A DNA stretch of 33,660 nt from QFOX01 sp044237845 (GTDB taxonomy: Bacteria > Pseudomonadota > Alphaproteobacteria > Rickettsiales > UBA3002): assembly GCA_044237845.1 (NCBI GenBank), contig JBIIEL010000020.1, positions 1-33,660 of the forward strand, read 5' to 3'. Positions 1 through 6,482 of the stretch are shown in pieces; position 1 is the first letter of the stretch, and each line of letters starts with the position of its first letter. The notes beneath the pieces were generated by a model. The model worked only from the letters and a program-made list of their open reading frames with translations, was not told the origin of the DNA and ran no database searches. Both the position numbers and the translations under genes were made by a program.

Positions 1-43
1 GGTCTCGTGAGAGTGTCCGCTTCCCGCAAGGGAACTATGTATC

Positions 44-75
44 AGGGGAGCTTAGAGCTCCCCTTGGCTTTTGTG
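44..75 (+). terminator. Possible intrinsic terminator at window start
   Basis: Bases 44-52 (AGGGGAGCT) pair perfectly with 56-64 (AGCTCCCCT) around a 3-base loop, and TTGGCTTTT follows on the + strand. This would end a + strand transcript entering from the left. The T-run is interrupted, so it is a weak candidate. On the - strand no T-run follows, so it is a poorer terminator for the gene ending at 96. Bases 1-43 hold nothing I can name. Confidence 0.45.
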
Positions 76-95
76 AGATGTGCTTTCATCGTCAC

Positions 96-923
96 CTATA
101 TATCAAGCGAAGAAGGTGATGGAGTATGGGAAACACCTTTGGATTTATATAAATCCATCAGTTGATTTTTCATGTCCACAGCTAGTTGATGTATAGTCCA
201 TGCAATTTCGAATGTTTCTTCGTGAGAAAATAAAATCGCATCTCCAATGGAAAAAGTTTTTTCGTGTCTTTTGATTTGCAAGCAAACATAATCCCCCTGC
301 TTCATATTTTTGCCAAATTCAAGCTTCTGTTTTTTTCCATCCTCAGTCTGAATGAAAATATGAAAAACTTGCCAATATATTTTCCGTTTACCATTCTTAG
401 CTTGCTGACCAACCGTTTCGAGTATGTAGCCTTGAGCATGCGTAAGACAATTTCGTATATCCTTTAAGCCACTAAATACTTTTCCTTGATTGGCCTTGTC
501 GACATATAAACCATTCTCTTTTAGTTCTTTTATTTTTTGGTCTACAGCATTCTCACAAAAAGCTTTGTAACGATTGGCATCAATAATTCCTGATGCTTTG
601 ATTTTGCCGTCTTTTACATGCTCTAAAATCAAGCAATGCTGAAAAACTCCATCGAGTACGTTATAGAATGCTTCAAGCATATCTCTGAGAAGATGTCGCC
701 CAGTCCACTTATCAAATCCATCGCAAATATTTTTTAATTCTTCCTCGGAAGGTGTCTTAATCTGATGCGTGACTAGGCCGACTTGTAGATTCCAATCATG
801 AATCTTAGGCGCTTGGCTTTTAAGAGTTTCCGTGATCGTTGAAAAATATTTAACCCTGTTAAAAGCTTCGTCAATGGGGATGAAAGCTGGATCAATATTT
901 ATTTGAATAGGAGGTATTCCCAA
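96..923 (-). CDS. Orphan protein with HEPN-like R-x4-H motif
   Basis: A 275-aa soluble protein that I do not recognise as a named family. The clearest signal is DIRNCLTHA: R157 and H162 match the R-x4-6-H motif of HEPN-domain RNases and RNA-binding proteins, set in an apparently helical context. No signal peptide or membrane segment is visible. The start is TTG at 923, one base after the thiC stop codon. An AAGGTGG Shine-Dalgarno-like sequence lies inside the last thiC codons, and the next in-frame Met is far downstream (about residue 82). It is therefore probably translated from the thiC transcript. The gene is visibly richer in A+T than thiC and uses many AAA/ATT/TTT codons, which suggests acquisition from elsewhere. 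HEPN proteins often act in toxin-antitoxin or phage-defence systems, but no partner gene is visible here. The HEPN call rests on one motif. Confidence 0.45.
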   Translation of the reverse strand: MGIPPIQINIDPAFIPIDEAFNRVKYFSTITETLKSQAPKIHDWNLQVGLVTHQIKTPSEEELKNICDGFDKWTGRHLLRDMLEAFYNVLDGVFQHCLILEHVKDGKIKASGIIDANRYKAFCENAVDQKIKELKENGLYVDKANQGKVFSGLKDIRNCLTHAQGYILETVGQQAKNGKRKIYWQVFHIFIQTEDGKKQKLEFGKNMKQGDYVCLQIKRHEKTFSIGDAILFSHEETFEIAWTIHQLAVDMKNQLMDLYKSKGVSHTPSPSSLDI

Positions 924-924
924 T

Positions 925-2829
925 CTAACCCACCTTCTTGTAAATCTCTGACCCGCCTTCCACGAACTTCTTGCTCATTTCGTCCATGCCTTTGGCGGCG
1001 GTGGCTTCGTCAGGTTGTTGCGCCGCAACATTGCCCAGTGCGCGTTCGGTTTGGGCAAACTCCCGCACTTCCTGACTAATCTTCATGCTGCAGAATTTCG
1101 GGCCGCACATGGAGCAGAAATGGGCAACCTTGGCTCCGTCAGCTGGTAACGTCTCGTCATGAAATGACCGCGCCGTTTCGGGGTCGAGCGCGAGGTTGAA
1201 CTGGTCTTCCCAGCGGAAATCAAACCGCGCGCGGGAAAGCGCATTGTCGCGCAGCTGCGCGCTCGGGTGCCCCTTCGCGAGGTCTGCCGCATGCGCCGCG
1301 ATTTTATACGCAATCACCCCAGTTTTCACATCGTCGCGATTCGGCAGGCCGAGATGTTCCTTCGGCGTGACATAGCACAGCATCGCCGTGCCGAACCAGC
1401 CGATCATCGCCGCGCCGATGGCACTCGTGATATGGTCGTAGCCCGGCGCGATGTCCGTCGTCAACGGCCCGAGCGTGTAAAACGGCGCTTCGTGACACGC
1501 CTCGAGCTGCTTATCCATGTTCTCTTTGATGAGATGCATCGGCACATGGCCGGGGCCCTCGATCATCACCTGCGCGTCATGCTTCCACGCAATCTGCGTC
1601 AGCTCGCCGAGCGTTTTCAGCTCCGCAAATTGCGCCGCATCGTTCGCATCCGCAATGGAACCCGGGCGCAGCCCATCGCCGAGGCTGAAGGTCACGTCGT
1701 ACGCCTTCATGATCTCGCAGATTTCCTCGAAATGCGTGTAGGTGAAATTCTCCTGATGGTGCGCCATGCACCATTTGGCGTGAATGCTGCCGCCGCGCGA
1801 TACAATGCCCGTCACGCGGTGTTCCGTCAGCGGAATGAACGGCAGGCGCACGCCCGCGTGGATGGTGAAATAATCGACGCCTTGTTCCGCTTGCTCGATC
1901 AGCGTGTCGCGGAAAATTTCCCATGTCAGGTCTTCCGCGATGCCGCCCACTTTCTCGAGCGCCTGATAGATCGGCACCGTACCGATCGGCACGGCGGAGT
2001 TACGAATAATCCATTCCCGCGTCGCGTGGATGTTTTTTCCGGTCGAAAGATCCATGATGGTGTCCGAACCCCAGCGCGTCGCCCACACCATTTTCTCGAC
2101 CTCCTCCGCGATGGATGAACTGATCGCCGAGTTGCCGATATTGCCGTTGATCTTCACCTTGAAATTGCGGCCGATAATCATCGGCTCCAGCTCCGGGTGG
2201 TTGATGTTGGCGGGGATAATCGCGCGGCCGCGCGCCACTTCGTCGCGCACGAATTCCGGCGTAATCAGCTGCGGAATGCTGGCGCCGAAACTGTTGCCGC
2301 CTTTGCCTGCTTCCATCGCCTCTGTGCGGCCTTCGTTCTCACGAATCGCGATATATTCCATCTCCGGCGTGACGATGCCTTTTTTCGCGTAATGCATCTG
2401 CGTCACGTTCATGCCCACCTTCGCGCGCAGCGGTTTTGCCGGCACGTTAGGGAATTGCAGCGTTTCCGCAAGTGCAGCATCCAGCGCACGGCCTGCACGC
2501 AGCCCGTTATCCTCCGGCTTCACGGCGCGGCCTTCGTAGCGCTCGCTATCGCCGCGCGCCTCCACCCAGCGCGCACGCAGCGGGGCGAGGCCTTTTTGAA
2601 TATCGATCACCTCGCTCGCATCCGTGTAGGGGCCCGAGGTATCATACACCACCACCGGTTTTTCCTCCGCCTTAGGCGAGAGCGCAATTGCGCGCATGCC
2701 CACGTTCACGCCCATCAGGCGCTCCGTCCCTTGCGCGTAAATTTTGGCGCTGCCGGGCATCGCACCGGTGGTAACAGTGAAAGGTTTCTCAGCCGTTTTG
2801 GTGGCAGCGTTGCTCTTTGGCGGGGTCAT
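925..2829 (-). CDS. thiC: Phosphomethylpyrimidine synthase ThiC
   Basis: This radical-SAM enzyme converts aminoimidazole ribotide (AIR) to HMP-phosphate, the pyrimidine half of thiamine. The 634-aa length is normal for proteobacterial ThiC. The C-terminal cluster motif CSMCGPKFC (C572, C575, C580; C-x2-C-x4-C) ligates the 4Fe-4S cluster. Family blocks GNSAISSSIAEEVEKMVWA, HAGVRLPFIPLT, SRGGSIHAKWC and MIEGPGHVPMH are intact. The ATG at 2829 has an AAGGAA ribosome site 7 bases upstream. No other thi gene is present. The upstream gap contains only palindromic repeats: I find no TPP riboswitch (no CTGAGA or ACCCTTTGAACCTGAT-like box), which is unusual for thiC. The next gene on the strand starts one base after its stop codon. 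Confidence 0.97.
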   Translation of the reverse strand: MTPPKSNAATKTAEKPFTVTTGAMPGSAKIYAQGTERLMGVNVGMRAIALSPKAEEKPVVVYDTSGPYTDASEVIDIQKGLAPLRARWVEARGDSERYEGRAVKPEDNGLRAGRALDAALAETLQFPNVPAKPLRAKVGMNVTQMHYAKKGIVTPEMEYIAIRENEGRTEAMEAGKGGNSFGASIPQLITPEFVRDEVARGRAIIPANINHPELEPMIIGRNFKVKINGNIGNSAISSSIAEEVEKMVWATRWGSDTIMDLSTGKNIHATREWIIRNSAVPIGTVPIYQALEKVGGIAEDLTWEIFRDTLIEQAEQGVDYFTIHAGVRLPFIPLTEHRVTGIVSRGGSIHAKWCMAHHQENFTYTHFEEICEIMKAYDVTFSLGDGLRPGSIADANDAAQFAELKTLGELTQIAWKHDAQVMIEGPGHVPMHLIKENMDKQLEACHEAPFYTLGPLTTDIAPGYDHITSAIGAAMIGWFGTAMLCYVTPKEHLGLPNRDDVKTGVIAYKIAAHAADLAKGHPSAQLRDNALSRARFDFRWEDQFNLALDPETARSFHDETLPADGAKVAHFCSMCGPKFCSMKISQEVREFAQTERALGNVAAQQPDEATAAKGMDEMSKKFVEGGSEIYKKVG

Positions 2830-2846
2830 GGCAGTTCCTTCATTTT

Positions 2847-2998
2847 CGTCATTGCGAGGAAGCCGGACCCAACATAGGCCGGGGTGGCAATCCAGTGTTT
2901 GTCATCCCTGCGCAAGCAGGGATCCCCTTCAAGGAGATTCCCGCTTTCGCGGGAATGACAAAAGAGATAGATTGCTTCGGCTTCGCCTCGCAATGACG
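2847..2998. repeat. Palindromic repeat, type A, filling thiC-mutY gap
   Basis: The ends are perfect inverted 12-mers: CGTCATTGCGAG at 2847-2858 and CTCGCAATGACG at 2987-2998. Inside are GGCAATCCAG and, opposite, AGATTGCTTCG. The same plan occurs at 25691-25797. This copy is longer because a second palindrome (2901-2959) sits in its middle. It leaves 17 bases before the thiC start and 7 before the mutY start, so any promoters of the two divergent genes must lie within or overlap the element. Confidence 0.85.
2901..2959. repeat. Palindromic repeat, type B, nested in type A
   Basis: Starts GTCATCCCTGCGCAAGCAGG and ends CGCGGGAATGAC, with two internal hairpins (CCCTGCGCAAGCAGGG and CCCGCTTTCGCGGG). 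It resembles the GTCATCCC/GTCATTCC palindromes common in alphaproteobacterial genomes. It lies between the GGCAATCCAG and AGATTGCTTCG segments that are closer together in the type A copy at 25691, which suggests insertion of one element into another. Confidence 0.75.
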
Positions 2999-3005
2999 GG
3001 TTAAC

Positions 3006-4292
3006 ATGAGCAAGAGAACTACCATCTCCGCCGCGCTGCCGCAAATGAAACCGGGGCAGTTACGCACATTTCATGCGGCGCTCGCGCGGTGGTACCAAAC
3101 CCACGGGCGGCATGATCTGCCCTGGCGCACCACGGATGACCCCTACCATATCTGGCTGAGTGAGGTCATGCTGCAACAAACGCAGGTCGCCACCGTGCGC
3201 GACCGTTTTTATGCCCCCTTCCTCGCGAAATTCCCCAGCGTCGAGGCGCTCGCCGCCGCGCCAGAAGCCGCCGTCATGAAGGCGTGGGAGGGGCTCGGCT
3301 ACTATTCCCGCGCCCGCAATTTGCATAAGGCAGCAAAGCAGATCGTGAGTAGTGAGTGGTGGGTGGTGAGTTGTAAAGAATCGCTACCACTCACTACTCA
3401 CCACTCACTACTCACCAGCTTGCCCGGCATCGGCCGCAACACGGCGAGTGCGATTCTCGCTTTCGCCTATCACCAGCCCGTCGCGATTCTGGAGGCCAAC
3501 GTGAAGCGCGTGGTCGCGCGCATCTTTGCGCTCGAAACGCCGACGGACGAACAGCTCTGGGCAGGCGCGGCGATACTGATGGGGATTGAAAGCCATTTAT
3601 CTGAGCCAAATGCTAGGAGCATCCGCGCGCAGAAACTTGAGCGTACAACGAAGTACGTGAGTTCCGAGCACGGGCGCGACACCGCAGTTGGCCAGAGAAA
3701 TGGCTTGATGCCACCGTTCGATTACAATCAGGCGATGATGGATCTGGGCAGCATGATCTGCACACCGAAAACCCCAAGCTGCGATGCCTGCCCCGCCGCG
3801 TCACTCTGCGCAGGAAAATCATCGCCACTGCGTTACCCTGCACGTAAGCAAAAGAAAGTCGCCCCCACCCGCAGGGTGGTCATCACCGTGCGCGAAGATG
3901 TACGCGGCTGCCTGTTCCTCGAACCGCGTAATGCCAAGCTGCTCGGAGGGTTGTGGGGTTTTCCGCAAATGTTACAAGAAGGCGAGGCCAGTAGGCCGAG
4001 CGAGCCATCAGCCCGCGAAGCGGCGCGCCATGGCGAGGTTAGCAAACCGAGCCGGGCGCAACTCAAAAAGCTTGGCACTGTCACCCACATCTACTCGCAC
4101 TTCAAACTCATCGGCGAGGTGGTGCATGAAAAACAAACCGGCATCAGCAACTCGCCAGACTGGCACACACGCGAGGAAATCGCCGCGCTGCCGCTTTCAA
4201 CCCTCGACCATAAAGTTCTAGCACTGGTTGAAAAACATCACACTGCGCAAAATAAGCCACGTAAAAAAGCGCCCGCATGCAACAAAAATTGA
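3006..4292 (+). CDS. mutY: A/G-specific adenine DNA glycosylase MutY, with in-frame inserts
   Basis: Removes adenine mispaired with 8-oxoguanine or guanine in the GO repair system. Seen in order: N-terminal helical domain with DLPWR; catalytic Glu53 in LSEVMLQQTQVATV; GLGYYSRARNL; HhH motif LPGIGRNTASAI; LEANVKRV at about 162-169; the 4Fe-4S ligand set C-x6-C-x2-C-x5-C in CTPKTPSCDACPAASLC; and a C-terminal NUDIX-like domain with LWGFPQ and IYSHF. The 428 aa exceed the usual ~350. The excess matches three repeat-like segments at about residues 114-137, 196-234 and 326-349, all in frame and in loops between conserved blocks. The Asp that is catalytic in E. coli (D138 in LDGNV) is Glu163 here. 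The start at 3006 lacks a clear ribosome site; Met14 is an alternative. The gene is probably active because every conserved block is intact, but this is untested. Confidence 0.93.
   Translation: MSKRTTISAALPQMKPGQLRTFHAALARWYQTHGRHDLPWRTTDDPYHIWLSEVMLQQTQVATVRDRFYAPFLAKFPSVEALAAAPEAAVMKAWEGLGYYSRARNLHKAAKQIVSSEWWVVSCKESLPLTTHHSLLTSLPGIGRNTASAILAFAYHQPVAILEANVKRVVARIFALETPTDEQLWAGAAILMGIESHLSEPNARSIRAQKLERTTKYVSSEHGRDTAVGQRNGLMPPFDYNQAMMDLGSMICTPKTPSCDACPAASLCAGKSSPLRYPARKQKKVAPTRRVVITVREDVRGCLFLEPRNAKLLGGLWGFPQMLQEGEASRPSEPSAREAARHGEVSKPSRAQLKKLGTVTHIYSHFKLIGEVVHEKQTGISNSPDWHTREEIAALPLSTLDHKVLALVEKHHTAQNKPRKKAPACNKN
3345..3415. repeat. Long hairpin repeat inside mutY
   Basis: Arm 3345-3361 (GTGAGTAGTGAGTGGTG) is the perfect reverse complement of 3399-3415. 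Pairing continues inward with few mismatches to about 3375/3385, giving a ~30-bp stem and ~10-base loop. Each arm is itself a degenerate tandem of GTGAGTRGTGAG units. It encodes the serine/threonine-rich stretch SSEWWVVSCKESLPLTTHHS immediately before the HhH motif LPGIGR, where normal MutY has a short GG-containing linker. Confidence 0.9.
3591..3706. repeat. Mobile-type palindromic repeat (family C) inside mutY
   Basis: Terminal inverted repeats at 3591-3613 and 3684-3706 match over most of 23 bases (AGCCATTTATCTGAGCCAAATGC against GCAGTTGGCCAGAGAAATGGCTT). The interior (AATGCTAGGAGC, CCGCGCGCAG, TGAGCGTAC, GTACGTGA, CCGAGCACGG, in that order) aligns with the intergenic element at 24171-24360. 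It adds about 39 codons (residues 196-234) without breaking the mutY frame, between the AILMG helix and the DYNQAMMDLG block that are adjacent in ordinary MutY. Confidence 0.85.
3981..4052. repeat. Repeat segment in mutY C-terminal domain
   Basis: Two 21-base direct copies at 3981-4001 and 4032-4052 share GGCGAGG at the left and CCGAGC at the right. Each can fold on itself, and they flank a GCCAT...ATGGC palindrome. The segment encodes low-complexity GEASRPSEPSAREAARHGEV between the LWGFPQ and IYSHF blocks of the NUDIX-like domain. It looks like a third inserted palindromic element, but no second copy is present in the window to prove it. Confidence 0.6.
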
Positions 4293-4350
4293 CGCCCCAA
4301 CAGCGGCTGGTTAGCGTTCGCCGATAACCCACCCATGTAAGGAGTTCCCC

Positions 4351-5793
4351 GTGGCTAAAGCAGCACTGAAAGCAAAAGCGAAAACCGCCAAGAAAAGCCC
4401 TGCGAAAAAGAAAGCCACGAAAGCCAGAACTCGCGTCGGCTGCGCGCCACAGCGTCCGGCCAAACTGCAATCGAGCCGCAAAGACATCACCAGCCGGTTT
4501 AAAACCACGGGCAGCGCGCAGCTCACCGTCAACGGCGGCAAACCGGTGGAATTCCCCATCTACAAAGCGGTCGAGGGCGCGAGCGTGATCGACATCAGCA
4601 AGCTCTACGCGCAGACCGGCCATTTCACATTCGACCCTGGATTCCTCTCCACCGCATCGTGCGATTCAGAAATCACCTATATCGACGGCGACAAGGGCAT
4701 TTTGCGCTATCGCGGCTATGACATTGCCGACCTCGCGAGCAAGGCCAACTTCCTCGAAACGGCCTATCTGCTGAACTACGGCGACTTGCCTAACCGTGGG
4801 CAGAAAGAATGGTTCGAATACACCATCAACCGTCACACCATGGTGCACGAGCAACTGCAATTCCTCTATCGCGGCTTCCCGCGCCGCGCGCACCCGATGG
4901 CGATCATGGTCGGTGCCGTTGCCTCGCTTTCGGCCTTCTATCACGATTCGCTCGACATTCACGACCCCGCCGAGCGCGAACTCGCGATGATGCGCATCAT
5001 CGCCAAAATGCCGACGCTGGGCGCGATGTGCTACAAATATTCGGTCGGCCAGCCCTTCATGTATCCGCAGAATGATCTGAGTTTCTGCGAAAACTTCCTG
5101 CATATGATGTTCGCGACCCCCTGCGAGCAATACAAGGTCAACCCGGTGATCGCGGATGCGATGGAGAAAATTTTCATCCTCCATGCCGACCACGAGCAGA
5201 ACGCGTCCACTTCCACCGTGCGTCTTGCCGGTTCCTCGGGCGCGAACCCATTTGCCTGTATCGGCGCGGGGATTGCCTCGCTCTGGGGCCCGGCGCATGG
5301 CGGCGCGAACGAGGCTGTTATCCAGCAGCTCATGGAAATCGGCGATGTGAAAAACATCCCGCATTTCATCAAGCGCGTGAAGGACAAAAACGACAATTTC
5401 CGCCTGATGGGCTTCGGCCACCGTGTCTACAAGAACTACGACCCGCGTGCGGCGGTGCTGCGCAAGGCGTGTTACGACGTGTTGAAAGAACTGGGGCAGG
5501 AAGACGAGCCGCTGCTTAAAATCGCGATGGAGCTCGAGAATATCGCGCTGAACGACGAGTATTTCATCCAGCGCAAGCTCTACCCGAACGTCGATTTCTA
5601 CTCCGGCATCATCTACCGTGCGCTGGGTATCCCCACCGCGCTGTTCACCGTGCTCTTCGCCGTCGCGCGTGCGGCGGGTTGGGTTGCGCAGTGGAAAGAG
5701 ATGATCGAGGATCCGACGATGAAAATCGGCCGTCCGCGTCAGCTCTTCGTCGGCGCTGCACCACGCAAATTCATCACGCTCGATAAGCGCTAG
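4351..5793 (+). CDS. gltA: Citrate synthase GltA with Lys/Ala-rich N-terminal tail
   Basis: Condenses acetyl-CoA and oxaloacetate to citrate, the entry step of the TCA cycle. Catalytic residues are His316 (GPAHGGANEA), His357 (GFGHRVYKNYDPRA) and Asp415 (NVDFYSG). HADHEQNASTSTVRLAGSS and the long N-terminal domain of the Gram-negative hexameric type are also present. The catalytic residues lie 52-53 positions later than in E. coli GltA (H264, H305, D362), because about 50 extra residues precede the conserved start near AQLTVNGGKPVEFPIYK. That tail begins AKAALKAKAKTAKKSPAKKK and resembles histone-H1-like nucleic-acid-binding tails. The GTG start at 4351 is supported by TAAGGAG 8-9 bases upstream. 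The gene follows mutY by 58 bp and ends at a strong terminator. Confidence 0.97.
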   Translation: MAKAALKAKAKTAKKSPAKKKATKARTRVGCAPQRPAKLQSSRKDITSRFKTTGSAQLTVNGGKPVEFPIYKAVEGASVIDISKLYAQTGHFTFDPGFLSTASCDSEITYIDGDKGILRYRGYDIADLASKANFLETAYLLNYGDLPNRGQKEWFEYTINRHTMVHEQLQFLYRGFPRRAHPMAIMVGAVASLSAFYHDSLDIHDPAERELAMMRIIAKMPTLGAMCYKYSVGQPFMYPQNDLSFCENFLHMMFATPCEQYKVNPVIADAMEKIFILHADHEQNASTSTVRLAGSSGANPFACIGAGIASLWGPAHGGANEAVIQQLMEIGDVKNIPHFIKRVKDKNDNFRLMGFGHRVYKNYDPRAAVLRKACYDVLKELGQEDEPLLKIAMELENIALNDEYFIQRKLYPNVDFYSGIIYRALGIPTALFTVLFAVARAAGWVAQWKEMIEDPTMKIGRPRQLFVGAAPRKFITLDKR

Positions 5794-5817
5794 AACAGAG
5801 CAGATCTCCCTGACATA

Positions 5818-5851
5818 AGCCGTCCCCGCATTTGCGGGGGCGGCTTTTTTT
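5818..5851 (+). terminator. Rho-independent terminator of gltA
   Basis: AGCCGTCCCCGCA-TT-TGCGGGGGCGGCT followed by a run of T (5845-5850). The strong GC stem with a T-tract lies 25 bases after the gltA stop. The last T overlaps the stop codon of the convergent gene at 5850-6353. Confidence 0.9.
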
Positions 5852-6353
5852 ATCGCTCGTGCGATGCTGGAAGTTTCTTCCGCTGGAGGGGCTTGCAGAG
5901 CGAGTCAATATATTTTGCCTCGCTTCGGTCGATCTCCCCATCCCCCATGGACTGCTGAATCCCATCCTGCAAACAGCGCAGAGCATGTAGGCTACCTTTG
6001 ATACTGCCGTCGGCCATCGCACGCCGCAAAGCATCTTCCAGTACCATGTCTAGCCCGTGGGAGCGGATGCTGACCTGATCGCGCACGGAAACCCCAGTTG
6101 CCTCCAAATCAAAATACGAGACGGTAATCTTATGATGCTTTTTATCAACACACACCTCGACTGCCGTACCAACGCCCTCCAGAGTATCGGTCGTACGCAT
6201 GAGTAGTTCATTCTCGTTATAGGCGTAGTCACGGCGGATGAAGTGCTTGTTATCTTTGATCCGCTCCACATGAGCTTCCTGCCCTCCATCCGGCAAGTTC
6301 TTCACCACCCCACCCTGCCAGCGATGCACGATATTCTCTACAAACTTCCACAT
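5850..6353 (-). CDS. Hypothetical protein with TerB-like acidic motif
   Basis: A 167-aa soluble protein with no signal peptide or membrane segment. The N-terminal two-thirds (MWKFVENIVHRW to about residue 105) look like mixed strands and charged loops and are not recognised. The C-terminus has MGDGEIDRSEAKYIDSL, which resembles the xDGEIDxxE calcium/metal-type loop of TerB/DjlA-like domains and half an EF-hand; a full TerB domain (about 110-150 aa) would not fit. It converges on gltA and shares the terminator region. Upstream on its strand, TTCACC-N16-TATGCT could be a weak promoter. The function is unknown. Confidence 0.7.
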   Translation of the reverse strand: MWKFVENIVHRWQGGVVKNLPDGGQEAHVERIKDNKHFIRRDYAYNENELLMRTTDTLEGVGTAVEVCVDKKHHKITVSYFDLEATGVSVRDQVSIRSHGLDMVLEDALRRAMADGSIKGSLHALRCLQDGIQQSMGDGEIDRSEAKYIDSLCKPLQRKKLPASHER

Positions 6354-6425
6354 GTGTTTATCTTAGCATAGAATTGGTAAAAATTTGGTGAACATCGTGT
6401 GAAGAAGCCCCGCATTCCACACAAC

Positions 6426-6458
6426 AAAAAAGCCCTCTGAATTTCAGAGGGCTTTTTT
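6426..6458 (-). terminator. Bidirectional intrinsic terminator
   Basis: The perfect stem AGCCCTCTGAA/TTCAGAGGGCT (6431-6452) is flanked by an A-run at 6426-6431 and a T-run at 6453-6458, so it can stop transcription in both directions. It follows the flagellin-like gene (stop at 6483) on the - strand. Confidence 0.88.
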
Positions 6459-6482
6459 TGCAGAAACGATTGCCTATCCGAT

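Noticed and set aside
1..43. Possible 3' end of an RNA gene at the window edge
   Set aside because: Too short to assign; no CCA end or known RNA signature is seen, only a following hairpin.
848..862. TTAA-N5-TTAA resembling a CtrA site inside the gene at 96-923
   Set aside because: The spacing is 5 instead of 7 and it lies within coding sequence.
1267..2118. 283-codon + strand open frame opposite thiC (and similar ones opposite gltA, recJ and glpX)
   Set aside because: Antisense shadows of well-supported genes in GC-rich DNA.
2847..2998. Repeats considered as CRISPR or insertion-sequence remains
   Set aside because: There are no regularly spaced units with unique spacers, and no transposase; they are isolated palindromic elements.
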